The notes beneath the pieces were generated by a model. It ran no database searches and was not told the DNA's origin. It saw only the letters and a program-made list of their open reading frames with translations. 64,000 nt of DNA, taken from assembly GCF_025699065.1 (NCBI RefSeq), contig NZ_JAILWF010000001.1, forward strand, positions 87,626 to 151,625, written 5' to 3'. This document shows positions 9,619-18,042 of this stretch, piece after piece (within the stretch, counting starts at the first letter, position 1; each line of letters begins with the position of its first letter). Source of the DNA: Nitrosarchaeum sp. (lineage in GTDB: Archaea > Thermoproteota > Nitrososphaeria > Nitrososphaerales > Nitrosopumilaceae). Made by a program: the position numbers and the translations under genes.

Positions 9619-11466
9619 TTACACGCCTATTCTTTTAGCGCTTGTCCATGTGGCCTTTTTCTTTCGTAGTTGTTCCAGTATTGCTTTTAGTAGCAAAAAG
9701 TCTATTATCTGTTTAAAGCCAAAAACCAAAAAGCCTGCATGCCATAACAATTTAGGGTCTTCACCATCTATCCTAATAGCTAACGCAGACATTAGATAGT
9801 GAACTACGACAAAAATCAAAGATACCTGCAAAACATACAATCCATCCCCCAAGATTATTCCCAAAATCGCATTTGCGGTAGCCGTAAACCCAATAATTGG
9901 CGTAATTACCATCCCCAAAAACAGATACGGCAACGACAATCTTTGCAGATATCCAAATCGCGGATTAAACAATGCATCTGAATGTCTCTTCAAGACCTGG
10001 ATGTTTCCACGATACCACCTTTTTCTTTGAGCTACAAAATCATGCAGAGTATTTGGTGCCTCAGTATATGCAGTAGCTTTTGAGCTTCCCTGAGTAATCA
10101 AACCTGCTTTTAATAATTTAATTGTCTGATCAAAGTCTTCAACTATTGTTTCTTTGCCATAAATTCCAGCTTCTGCAAGATATGATTTTTTAAAAGCACC
10201 TAATGCTCCCGGAACAATGGTAATTGATCCAAACACATCAAAAGCTCGTCTAACTATTTGAATTCCAGTGATGTATTCTAAGGCTTGACACTTTGTAATC
10301 CAATTAACCCTGTTTCTTACTTTGATGTTACCTGCAACAGCTGCAACGTGTTCGTTTATTTCAAATCCTTTTACAATTTCTTTTAAGGAATGCCTTCCAA
10401 TAATTGTGTCTGCATCAACTATTACAATAATCTCTCCAGTTGCATACACTAGACCATAATTTAACGCAGATGCCTTTCCGCCATTTTCTTTATGCAGTAC
10501 TTTGATCTTGTCTTTGTATTCCATTGCAATGGATAATGTCTTGTCTTTGCTTCCATCATCGACAAATATGATCTCTTTTTTCGGATAGATTGTTTCTAGC
10601 AGTCCTTCTATTGTGTGTGAAATCACTTTTTCTTCATTATATGCCGGAATTATTATTGAGATAGTGGGAAATTCCTTTATGTCTGCCTGGTTATTCTCTC
10701 TGTGCTTACTTAGAACTGCCATTGGCACAAACAACATTGTCGACCAAAATGAAATTGTCATTGCCCACAGTAAAATTATTCTGATTGGGGATTCTAGTAA
10801 TGTGTATCCTTCATATGCAATCAATGTTGCAATAAGAAACGGAGAACCAAGTAAGAATATTAAAAATATTGACGGTGCACGCATTCCTGAAATATTTTTA
10901 GAGTATAACTTTTTACTTGCTCCAAGAACATGATATAGTGTGATGAATCCACCCAATCCCATAGCAATCATGCTTATTGGTCCTAAAAGAAAATAGACTG
11001 TCACAATTAAGAAAATAAAGATTGTAGCTGTTAGTAGAATTTGTACAGGGTCTTTTTTTATTTTAGATGGTACGTTAGATGTACTCTCTGTATTTTCATA
11101 TGTGTTTTTTATGTGTGATTTTTCCTCTTTAACTTTAGAGAGAGCATTAAAACAATCTGAATGAAACCATTCTTTATCTTGTCTTGTAGATTTCTCATTT
11201 AATTGAATATCTCTGTTGCATAGCGAGCATTTAGTTAGCTTTGGATTTAGGAATACTGATAATTCTTTTTTTAGCATATCTGTTTGTTTATCTTTTTTTA
11301 TCTCAATACTGTCTATTCCTAAAATTTTTTTTAGGTATTTCTTATCGGATTCAAAAATAATTTCTTTTTCTTTGATCCTTTTTAGAAGATATTGGTTTCT
11401 TCCAAAATCTCCTATGTTATTTGTAATAGCATAGCTGAGTTTTGAAATAATGTAATTTTTGTCCAA
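9619..11466 (-). CDS. Membrane GT2 glycan synthase with N-terminal Zn module
   Basis: Processive family 2 glycosyltransferase of the cellulose/PNAG/hyaluronan synthase type, 615 residues. Motifs: DDGS (303-306), DAD (351-353), ED (443-444) and QRKRW (480-484), enough for a polymerising active site. Transmembrane helices lie at about 143-182, 198-250 and 500-590. The N-terminal 110 residues are unusual: a helical stretch (GDFGRNQYL, SDKKYL) followed by a Cys80-x2-Cys83 ... WFH102-x2-Cys105 zinc-finger-like motif. The same module with identical spacing begins the KaiC-like protein at 35901. The neighbouring deacetylase-like gene suggests a cell-surface polysaccharide; the sugar is unknown. Confidence 0.88.
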   Translation of the reverse strand: MDKNYIISKLSYAITNNIGDFGRNQYLLKRIKEKEIIFESDKKYLKKILGIDSIEIKKDKQTDMLKKELSVFLNPKLTKCSLCNRDIQLNEKSTRQDKEWFHSDCFNALSKVKEEKSHIKNTYENTESTSNVPSKIKKDPVQILLTATIFIFLIVTVYFLLGPISMIAMGLGGFITLYHVLGASKKLYSKNISGMRAPSIFLIFLLGSPFLIATLIAYEGYTLLESPIRIILLWAMTISFWSTMLFVPMAVLSKHRENNQADIKEFPTISIIIPAYNEEKVISHTIEGLLETIYPKKEIIFVDDGSKDKTLSIAMEYKDKIKVLHKENGGKASALNYGLVYATGEIIVIVDADTIIGRHSLKEIVKGFEINEHVAAVAGNIKVRNRVNWITKCQALEYITGIQIVRRAFDVFGSITIVPGALGAFKKSYLAEAGIYGKETIVEDFDQTIKLLKAGLITQGSSKATAYTEAPNTLHDFVAQRKRWYRGNIQVLKRHSDALFNPRFGYLQRLSLPYLFLGMVITPIIGFTATANAILGIILGDGLYVLQVSLIFVVVHYLMSALAIRIDGEDPKLLWHAGFLVFGFKQIIDFLLLKAILEQLRKKKATWTSAKRIGV

Positions 11467-11731
11467 TTCTGTTAATTTGTTTAGACTATTTTTGCTCTTA
11501 AATGTAAACTTGTCATGTTTATTCTCTAATCTGTCTATTTTTTTAGTTAATTTCTCATTCTATTCAAGCCTGTATCTAAACTAGGTTTTAGAAGTTTTTT
11601 CGCAATAAAAAATATTTTTACAAATAGTAAAAAATTTGACTGTCCATTTTATCCATGCACAAGTCTTAAATTTTTCTCACATCTGTTTCAATAATTTTTA
11701 ATAACAAAGTTAGCTATCAAAAATAACTCCG

Positions 11732-12478
11732 ATGCAAGTTATTTTTACATCTTTAATGGTTGTTTTAATTGTAATTTCAATTATCCCTGTATCTTTTTCA
11801 CTCCCAACTTTAATTCAAGATGAATCATTACAAATTCAGACAGAGAATTGCACTGATGGGTGGTATGTGACAGGATATTTTCTTCCATTAGAAACTGAAT
11901 ATTCATCAGATGTCACTCCTGTCAATATTGATGGAAAGTGGTATGGGTTTCCAATTGACTTTTTGAACGAAGTAAAGGTTCAAGGATGGGGGAAAACAGT
12001 TTTTGGAGATTTTTTAGGTTGGAATGAACAAAAATTCTATTTTAATCCTATTCCATTGGATGCAAACGATAATGAATTGATTATTGGTACTGTTGCAGTT
12101 GATCCTGAAATTATAAAAATGAATTCAAAAATCACAATTCCAAACTCTCCTTCCCCTTGGAATAAAATCGTGTTTAGTTCAAATGATGTAGGTCCGGCCA
12201 TTATTGGAAAGCATATTGATGTGTATACTGGTGTTGGACTAGATGCTAGAAAAGAAGCATTTAGAATCACAGGTGATGACTATTCTGTATGTGTTGTAGA
12301 TAATATGTTATATTTACCGCAAAAAAATATTCTTAAAGATTTTAATTTTGAAATGGCTAAAAATCAAGATTGGATAAAAAATATTTTTTTATGGTATGAA
12401 CAAAATAGAATTTCTGAAACAGAGGCATCAAATGCTTTGAAATTCTTAATTGAGCAACAAATTCTAAAAGTAAAGTAA
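11732..12478 (+). CDS. Secreted 3D-domain (RlpA/MltA-like barrel) protein
   Basis: 248-residue exported protein with signal peptide 1-23. The core (about 117-190) fits the 3D domain named for three aspartates: Asp124 (VAVDPEI), Asp152 (SNDVGPAIIGKH) and Asp163 (IDVYTG). In bacteria this double-psi beta-barrel belongs to lytic transglycosylase-like proteins acting on peptidoglycan, which thaumarchaea lack, so the substrate here is presumably another surface glycan. The C-terminal tail (DWIKNIFLWYEQNRIS) matches the tail of the deacetylase-like protein at 6963-9491. It is transcribed divergently from the GT2 synthase, giving a three-gene surface-glycan neighbourhood. Confidence 0.75.
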   Translation: MQVIFTSLMVVLIVISIIPVSFSLPTLIQDESLQIQTENCTDGWYVTGYFLPLETEYSSDVTPVNIDGKWYGFPIDFLNEVKVQGWGKTVFGDFLGWNEQKFYFNPIPLDANDNELIIGTVAVDPEIIKMNSKITIPNSPSPWNKIVFSSNDVGPAIIGKHIDVYTGVGLDARKEAFRITGDDYSVCVVDNMLYLPQKNILKDFNFEMAKNQDWIKNIFLWYEQNRISETEASNALKFLIEQQILKVK

Positions 12479-12546
12479 GTTTCTTATGGTTTTATGATGT
12501 CTAATCGTGGTCAAATCTAAATAAATGGGGCATTCTTAGAAAAAAT

Positions 12547-13599
12547 ATGAAGAAAGTTTTTGTTAATGGTTATGGTTCTATTGGGAGCAGAATCACATCT
12601 TTTCTAAAAGATGATCCTGAAATCTCAGTGATTGGCGTGGGAAAGTATTCCCCCGATGATGATGTCAATATAGCAATTTCTCGTGGGTTAAACGTCTATG
12701 TACCAGAAAGAAAATTAAACGATTTTAAGAATTTCAAAATTACTGGAACCATAGAGTCAGCTCTTAACGACTGTGATCTAGTAATAGATGCATCTCCAGG
12801 AGGCCATGGTTACAAGAATAAAAAAAATCTCTATGATCCAAAAAACCTATCAGTAATTTATCAAGGTGGTGAGACTACTATGGGTGATGAGGCAGTTTCT
12901 GATTTGTTGTTTAACTCAAGGGCAAATTATGACTTGGCCATTGGAAAAAAACATGTCATGCAGGGCAGCTGCAACGTTACTGGCATGGGACGCATTTTGG
13001 AACCGTTAAGAAACAAATTTTCAAACAAACTAGTCAGATTTGATGTTACGTTAGTTAGAAGATGGGCAGACATTGAACAAACAGATAAACAAGTAATCGA
13101 TACTATCGAAATGACTGAAAAACCTCATCACGGTGATGATGTAAAAATGTATTTTGGAAAAGATGCCCCGTTATTTGTCCGTGCAATTAAAGTTCCAACC
13201 AGGCAAATGCATCTTCACATTATGGATATACGTTTTAATGATAAAGCACCAACTCCTTCAGAAATTCATGAGATTTTTACAAACGAATTTGGTGTGGCAG
13301 TTTTATGGACTGCAAAGGGAACAAAGGACATTAGGGATTATGCCCAAAACATGGGATTTAATTTTACAGACACAAACATGATTCACATTCATGCAAACAT
13401 GACAGTATCAATTGGCGATACAGTTCAAATGATGTATTCTGATGATCAAACAGGAATTGTTATTCCTGAAAATCATATGCTGATGCAGGCAATGCTGTTT
13501 GGAAAATCATACAAGAATGCATTTTCTCATACTGAATCAATATTTAACATGAAAGAAAGAAAACAAAAACTAGAATCTCATTTTGCAAGAAAAAATTAA
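12547..13599 (+). CDS. gap: Type II glyceraldehyde-3-phosphate dehydrogenase
   Basis: Archaeal NAD(P)-dependent phosphorylating GAPDH, which in autotrophic thaumarchaea works mainly in gluconeogenesis (1,3-bisphosphoglycerate to GAP). 350 residues. N-terminal Rossmann motif VFVNGYGSIGSR; catalytic Cys142 in MQGSCNVTGMGR, which is the archaeal form of the Cys-loop. The protein is slightly longer than the usual 335-345. A TATA-like AAATAAAT about 25 bases before the ATG fits a leaderless transcript. It converges with the CNNM/CorC-like gene, the two stops being only three bases apart. Confidence 0.93.
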   Translation: MKKVFVNGYGSIGSRITSFLKDDPEISVIGVGKYSPDDDVNIAISRGLNVYVPERKLNDFKNFKITGTIESALNDCDLVIDASPGGHGYKNKKNLYDPKNLSVIYQGGETTMGDEAVSDLLFNSRANYDLAIGKKHVMQGSCNVTGMGRILEPLRNKFSNKLVRFDVTLVRRWADIEQTDKQVIDTIEMTEKPHHGDDVKMYFGKDAPLFVRAIKVPTRQMHLHIMDIRFNDKAPTPSEIHEIFTNEFGVAVLWTAKGTKDIRDYAQNMGFNFTDTNMIHIHANMTVSIGDTVQMMYSDDQTGIVIPENHMLMQAMLFGKSYKNAFSHTESIFNMKERKQKLESHFARKN

Positions 13600-13601
13600 T
13601 T

Positions 13602-14855
13602 TTATTTCTTTATTTTTTCTATTCTGATTTTTACAGGTTTGTTTTTAATTACTTTTTCAACGACTATTCTAACATCCTCAAATTCAAGTTTATCTCCTTC
13701 TCGAGGAATGTCTTGTAATCTTTCATGTAAAAGCCCGTTCAGTGTAGAGTAATCGTCTCCTTCAGGCAAATCTGATTTGAAAATTTGATTTAGTCTGTAA
13801 ATTTCAATGTCTCCGTTTGTAATTATCGTCTCTTTATCAATTGACTCAAATTCTTTTGGTGGTATGTTGTCTGTTTCATCTTCAATATCGCCCACTATCT
13901 CCTCGATTAGATCTTCAAACGTGACCAATCCTTCTACCCCACCATGTTCATCAATCACGATTGCCATGTGTGTTTTTCTGCCTTTCATCTCTTTTAGTAA
14001 AGCACTTACCATTTTTTCTTGAGAAGCAAACACTGGCTTTCTTGCAACTTGTTCCAATGTGACCATCCTTTCTTCTTTTTCAATGTGTGTCAGTATGTCC
14101 CTTACATGTACAAATCCTACAATATCATCTTGAGATTCTCCAAAAATCGGTATTCTTGAATGAGGGTTTTCATTAATTAAAGGAAGAGCATCAACTAATA
14201 ACATCTTTGCAGGAAGTGAGAACATTTTTGTTCTAGGGGTCATCACTGACCTAATTACGGTATCATCAAACTCTAATGCACTGTGAACCAAATCACTTTC
14301 ATCTTTTTCTAATGCTTTGTCTGCAAATCCTTGTTCAACTATGCCTCTAATTTCTTCTTCGGTGATTAACGGACCATGGTGACTACTACCAGTTAATTTT
14401 ACTATCGACACTGTAATTATTTCCAACATTTTAACAACTGGCCAAAACGCATAGCCAAAAATCAGCAAAACCGGTGCAAATCTTAGAGCCACTTTTGTTG
14501 CATTTGCATTACAATATGTTTTAGGGGTAATCTCGCCAAATACCAAAATAAGAAATGTCATTATTCCAACGGCTATTGCCAGACCATTATCTCCAAATAC
14601 TCTTAATGCAATGCTGGTTGCAAATGCCGAAGACCCCACATTTACTATATTATTTCCTAGATTTACACTTGACATCATCCATCCTGGATTAGATTTTATT
14701 TTGTAAAGTGCATTAGCCCCCTTTACTTTTTGTTTTAGTAGTTGGTTGACAGTTGACTTTCTAGTTCCTACTAACGCAACTTCCAGACCACTGAAAAATC
14801 CAGATAATCCTATTAGCGCAGCTAACGCTGTAAGTTCAACCCAAAGTTCTACCAT
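13602..14855 (-). CDS. CNNM/CorC (HlyC) family DUF21-CBS membrane protein
   Basis: 417-residue membrane protein of the CorB/CNNM/hemolysin-C family, members of which are linked to Mg2+ homeostasis. Residues 1-170 form a DUF21 domain with about four membrane helices. A CBS pair follows, starting at SVMTPRTKMFSLP (about 205) and running to about 335 (HMAIVIDEHGGVEGLVTFEDLIEEIVGD). A CorC_HlyC-type C-terminal domain (about 345-410) completes the canonical order. Substrate and transport direction are not provable from sequence. A short perfect palindrome lies 24 bases upstream of the start. Confidence 0.88.
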   Translation of the reverse strand: MVELWVELTALAALIGLSGFFSGLEVALVGTRKSTVNQLLKQKVKGANALYKIKSNPGWMMSSVNLGNNIVNVGSSAFATSIALRVFGDNGLAIAVGIMTFLILVFGEITPKTYCNANATKVALRFAPVLLIFGYAFWPVVKMLEIITVSIVKLTGSSHHGPLITEEEIRGIVEQGFADKALEKDESDLVHSALEFDDTVIRSVMTPRTKMFSLPAKMLLVDALPLINENPHSRIPIFGESQDDIVGFVHVRDILTHIEKEERMVTLEQVARKPVFASQEKMVSALLKEMKGRKTHMAIVIDEHGGVEGLVTFEDLIEEIVGDIEDETDNIPPKEFESIDKETIITNGDIEIYRLNQIFKSDLPEGDDYSTLNGLLHERLQDIPREGDKLEFEDVRIVVEKVIKNKPVKIRIEKIKK

Positions 14856-14878
14856 TTCATACCCCGTAAAATCTTGTT

Positions 14879-14895
14879 AGAACAATATTTGTTCT
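14879..14895. promoter_or_regulatory. 17-bp palindrome upstream of DUF21-CBS gene
   Basis: AGAACAATATTTGTTCT has perfect 7-base arms around a 3-base centre. It lies 24 bases upstream of the start at 14855, overlapping the expected promoter, so it may be an operator for a dimeric regulator. It is too short and AT-rich to be sure. Confidence 0.35.
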
Positions 14896-15004
14896 TCATT
14901 TTATTTTTTATGCACCATCTCTTGGTTGATAATATTTTGTAAACCCCTCTTTTAAGGATTAATGTCTAAACAGCATAAATAATAAAAAAATTGTTTAATT
15001 GAGG

Positions 15005-16342
15005 CTAGTTCTTAGGTGGAATCGCAAATTTATTTTTTGGATTATTGTGATATTCTACTGGAAGCATTGCATCTTTTTGCCTGCCTGTAAGAATGCCTAC
15101 TACCACATCATCTTTTTTGATAATTTCTTCGTTTATCAATTTTTTAATTCCTACAACTGATGCCCCTGAAGCCATTTCACAATCAAATCCATTCAAACCT
15201 ACTACTGCCATGCCGTCTAACATCTCCGAATCTGAGACGGTTGTTACAACACCATTTGTAAATTCTAATGCACGTAATCCTTTTAGAATATTGGCAGGCC
15301 TTCCAATCTGAATTGCAGTAGCTTTAGTTTTCGGCCTAATGCCTTCTTTGTCTAAATGATCATAATATCTTGAAATCAATTCTGTGTTTGTATTTCCTTT
15401 ATTCCAACGTAGTTCTTCTCCTTCAAATTTCCCATTATACAAATCAGATAATGTGCTTGCACCTTCAGAATTAATCACTGCAATTCTTGGTATTTTTTTA
15501 ATCCATCCCCATTCGTATAACTCCATCAATGCTTTTCCACAACTAGATGTGTTTCCAAGTGCACCGCCAGGATATACAATCCAATCCGGAGCTTCCCATC
15601 TCAGATATTCTAAAGCTCTAAACGGAATTGTTTTTTGCCCTTCTATTCTAAATGGATTTATGGAATTCACTGTGTATCCGTTATGGTTTTTTGCGTCATC
15701 AAGAGATTGTTTTAACGCATCATCAAAATTTCCATCTACCTGAATAATTTGAGCTCCGAATTGATACGCTTGACTTAGCTTACCTGGAGCAATTTGACCT
15801 GATGGGATGTATACGTCACAGTTGATTCCTTCATTTGCAGCAAACATGCCAGCAGATGCGGAAGTATTTCCAGTTGATGCGCAAACAATTTTTTTTGCTC
15901 CCACCATTTTTGCATGGGTTACTGCAGTTGCCATTCCGTTATCTTTGAATGACCCACTTGGATTGTATCCTTCTGGCTGCAACCATAATTTGTTATTTGC
16001 AATCCCTACAAATTCTGCTGCTTTTGACATTTGATAAGGCTTTGATTGTCTTCCTTCTGAACCGTCTAGTGAAACTAAATACTTTGAACACTCGGCAACA
16101 TTTTCTGTGTCTATTTGGCAAAAATTAAGAAGTTCTCTAAATCGCCAAACTCCACTTTCATTAAATATATTTTCTTGAGAGTCTCGCCTCTGGTAAAATG
16201 TTTTTTTTAGTTGATCTGAAGGTTTGTTTTTATATTTTACATCTAATAGATGACCTTTTTCACATTCTACATTAGTACTCATTATAGGATATTCTAATCC
16301 ACAATGAGGGTCAATACACTTGAGATATGCGTCACCTTGCAT
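15005..16342 (-). CDS. thrC: Threonine synthase
   Basis: PLP enzyme converting O-phosphohomoserine to threonine. 445 residues. An N-terminal Cys-containing segment (CIDPHCGLEYP, then ECEKGH) resembles the zinc-ribbon lead of archaeal threonine synthases. The PLP lysine is Lys133 in YNPSGSFKDNGM. The phosphate-binding loop (CASTGNTSASAG) and YPGGALGNTSS are intact. The fold and motif set exclude IlvA, which is separate at 27.7 kb. It is transcribed alone, with its own AT-rich upstream region. Together with the threonine dehydratase gene it supplies the isoleucine precursor route. Confidence 0.95.
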   Translation of the reverse strand: MQGDAYLKCIDPHCGLEYPIMSTNVECEKGHLLDVKYKNKPSDQLKKTFYQRRDSQENIFNESGVWRFRELLNFCQIDTENVAECSKYLVSLDGSEGRQSKPYQMSKAAEFVGIANNKLWLQPEGYNPSGSFKDNGMATAVTHAKMVGAKKIVCASTGNTSASAGMFAANEGINCDVYIPSGQIAPGKLSQAYQFGAQIIQVDGNFDDALKQSLDDAKNHNGYTVNSINPFRIEGQKTIPFRALEYLRWEAPDWIVYPGGALGNTSSCGKALMELYEWGWIKKIPRIAVINSEGASTLSDLYNGKFEGEELRWNKGNTNTELISRYYDHLDKEGIRPKTKATAIQIGRPANILKGLRALEFTNGVVTTVSDSEMLDGMAVVGLNGFDCEMASGASVVGIKKLINEEIIKKDDVVVGILTGRQKDAMLPVEYHNNPKNKFAIPPKN

Positions 16343-16455
16343 TGTCAGTTAGCGGAATCAGTGATAATTTAAAGTTAAGAATGGATTTCATAGTGGAAAT
16401 TAATTTGATTTCTAAATTCCAACAAGCTTAAGTTCGTAGATTTTAGATTAAAATC

Positions 16456-16560
16456 ATGGCACGAAAGAAAAAGGATTTGAAACAACGCCAGAATCTTCAG
16501 TGTCATTGGCATTGTCCTTGTGAAGATTGTAGAACTGATGAAAATCAGCAAAATTATTAA
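16456..16560 (+). CDS. 34-aa Cys/His-rich miniprotein
   Basis: ATG at 16456 to TAA at 16560. After a basic N-terminus (MARKKKDLKQRQ) it has CHWHCPCEDC, with four cysteines and two histidines in ten residues, enough to bind one zinc ion. A TATA-like TTTTAGATTAAA just upstream fits a leaderless transcript. Reverse-strand reading over the same bases lacks such structure and is probably not a gene. Function unknown; it belongs to a dispersed set of tiny metal-binding ORFs in this window. Confidence 0.65.
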   Translation: MARKKKDLKQRQNLQCHWHCPCEDCRTDENQQNY

Positions 16561-16633
16561 AAACAATCCTCATATTCAAAACTCTGCGTAAATCTTTAAT
16601 TTTATTATTTTTGAAGAAAATTAGTGATTTTTG

Positions 16634-16915
16634 ATGACCTCTTCAAACTTTATCATTACCGGATTTAAAAGAAGACAAAAAATTATCAATGAAGTAGAAA
16701 TCAAATCCCAAAGGCTAAGAAATGAGCTCAATATTGCCGAATCCAAACAATTTGAAGATCATGCTTTATTTTTAAAAGAGGAACTAGGCAGATATTTTCA
16801 GCAATACCGTGAACTTCTTGTTAGTCATGGAATAATACCAATACATCGTGTTGGTATTCCGGCTCTTACAAAAGAAGAATTAAAAAAAGCTGAAGAGTAT
16901 AATCTTAGATTCTAA
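16634..16915 (+). CDS. Hypothetical small coiled-coil protein
   Basis: 93 residues from the ATG at 16634 (a TTG three bases earlier is also possible). A predicted long helix spans about residues 12-65, rich in Glu, Lys, Arg and Gln (RRQKIINEVEIKSQRLRNEL), followed by a short strand (GIIPIHRVGIPAL) and a terminal helix. No enzyme motif, signal or membrane segment is visible. It sits with other small genes of the same strand (16456, 16952, 17330), a possible small-protein cluster. Function unknown. Confidence 0.65.
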   Translation: MTSSNFIITGFKRRQKIINEVEIKSQRLRNELNIAESKQFEDHALFLKEELGRYFQQYRELLVSHGIIPIHRVGIPALTKEELKKAEEYNLRF

Positions 16916-16951
16916 ACTTTTAGATTAGATTAATGCAATCGAAAATTAATC

Positions 16952-17326
16952 ATGGTAACTTATAATGACTATTTGAAAGGGATACTAGAAAAGGTCCAAA
17001 TTGCATATAGTACACTTGAAAAACTCGAGGATAAACCAGGTGATCTTGACACCATTAAAAAAGAAATATCAAAGATAAAGGGATTCTTTCAGGTCTTTGT
17101 TACTAAAACCGATAACGAAAATAATCAAATATCTGATTTTACAGAACTAAAATCCAAGTTTGAGTATTATCTGGATACATATTCATTTGAAAAGGAGATA
17201 GAAACTATGGCTCCATTATATGCCAATGATTCTAATCGATTAAAAAACATGCGACTAAAAATTTTAGAATCACTATCAGACAAAAAATTAATGGATGATA
17301 TAGAGTATATTTTAGATAAAATCTAA
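16952..17326 (+). CDS. Hypothetical helical protein
   Basis: 124 residues, acidic and almost entirely helical by composition (DYLKGILEKVQIAYSTLEKL; LDTIKKEISKIKGFF). No cysteines and no signal or membrane segment. The gene begins 36 bases after the previous one and ends three bases before the 35-aa Cys-rich gene, so the three may be co-transcribed. I recognise no family. Confidence 0.65.
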   Translation: MVTYNDYLKGILEKVQIAYSTLEKLEDKPGDLDTIKKEISKIKGFFQVFVTKTDNENNQISDFTELKSKFEYYLDTYSFEKEIETMAPLYANDSNRLKNMRLKILESLSDKKLMDDIEYILDKI

Positions 17327-17329
17327 AAC

Positions 17330-17437
17330 ATGGAAAAAAAAGATAAAAAATGTATTTTATGTGGGTGTAAGGATCATCGATTAATCGGATGTTCGCGTCA
17401 TATTGCAAAAAAATGCAGTTGTCATGTTGAAAGTTGA
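17330..17437 (+). CDS. 35-aa Cys-rich miniprotein
   Basis: ATG at 17330, TGA at 17435-17437, starting three bases after the preceding stop. MEKKDKKCILCGCKDH is followed by CSRH and CSCH: six Cys and three His in 35 residues, typical of a compact zinc-binding unit. The spacing suggests translational coupling to the upstream helical protein. Function unknown. Confidence 0.65.
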   Translation: MEKKDKKCILCGCKDHRLIGCSRHIAKKCSCHVES

Positions 17438-17456
17438 TTTAAAAAATAATTAATTG

Positions 17457-17573
17457 CTATTTTCTTTTAGGGCCTGATCTTTCGTGGAAATTTAAGCAGC
17501 ATTTGCATTCTTTTTTTCTGCATTCTTCTTCTGTTCTGTGATCACATATCCCACATTCACAACCGCTTGCCAT
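17457..17573 (-). CDS. 38-aa Cys-rich miniprotein
   Basis: Reverse strand ATG at 17573, TAG at 17457-17459. MASGCECGICDHRTEEECRK is followed by ECKCCLNFH and a basic tail: seven Cys plus His. It converges on the 35-aa Cys-rich gene with a gap of 19 bases, so two different Cys-rich miniproteins face each other. Metal binding is inferred; function unknown. Confidence 0.6.
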   Translation of the reverse strand: MASGCECGICDHRTEEECRKKECKCCLNFHERSGPKRK

Positions 17574-17642
17574 GCATTTCTATAACATATTTACAATATA
17601 ACTAATACTGCAAATTTTTCTGATTTTCAGGTCAAATGGTTC

Positions 17643-17966
17643 TTATTTTTTTGACTTTTGTTTTTTTGTTGTAGGTTTATCGGGTTTACCTTCCAACTCT
17701 TTTTCCATCTCTGCGGCTTTATTGTCAACCACTTTGATGATCTCTTGTATTAACCCATCAAGATCACTGTCTGAAGGTTCGGGGTCAACTGCAGTTGCAA
17801 TATCGTTGATGGTACTTGAAATTTCAGCACTAACTTCCTCAAAGCTCTCTGGATCTTCGTATGCTGCATTATACAGGCTCTTGAGGTTATTTACATGATT
17901 TACTACTTGATCCGTTAATGTGAGTCGGAACTCTGTTCCATTAACTTCAATAATCTTAGTAATCAT
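17643..17966 (-). CDS. Hypothetical acidic protein with basic tail
   Basis: 107 residues beginning MITKIIEVNGTEFRLTLTD, acidic through the middle (residues 30-85, helical) and ending in a Lys-rich tail (KPTTKKQKSKK). There are no cysteines and no membrane segment. The N-terminal strand pattern plus helices could be a small regulatory or scaffold fold, but I recognise nothing specific. Its own upstream AT-rich gap suggests single-gene transcription. Confidence 0.65.
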   Translation of the reverse strand: MITKIIEVNGTEFRLTLTDQVVNHVNNLKSLYNAAYEDPESFEEVSAEISSTINDIATAVDPEPSDSDLDGLIQEIIKVVDNKAAEMEKELEGKPDKPTTKKQKSKK

Positions 17967-18042
17967 AGTTCAGATTTCAATTTCTGTTCCTTAAAGGTTT
18001 TTAGTTGAAATATGTTGATGTTTGGTGCGTCAATTCATTATA

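Noticed and set aside
16375-16566. Reverse-strand 63-codon frame
   Set aside because: It overlaps the forward 34-aa Cys/His-rich frame, which has clear metal-motif spacing; the reverse frame is hydrophobic by chance.
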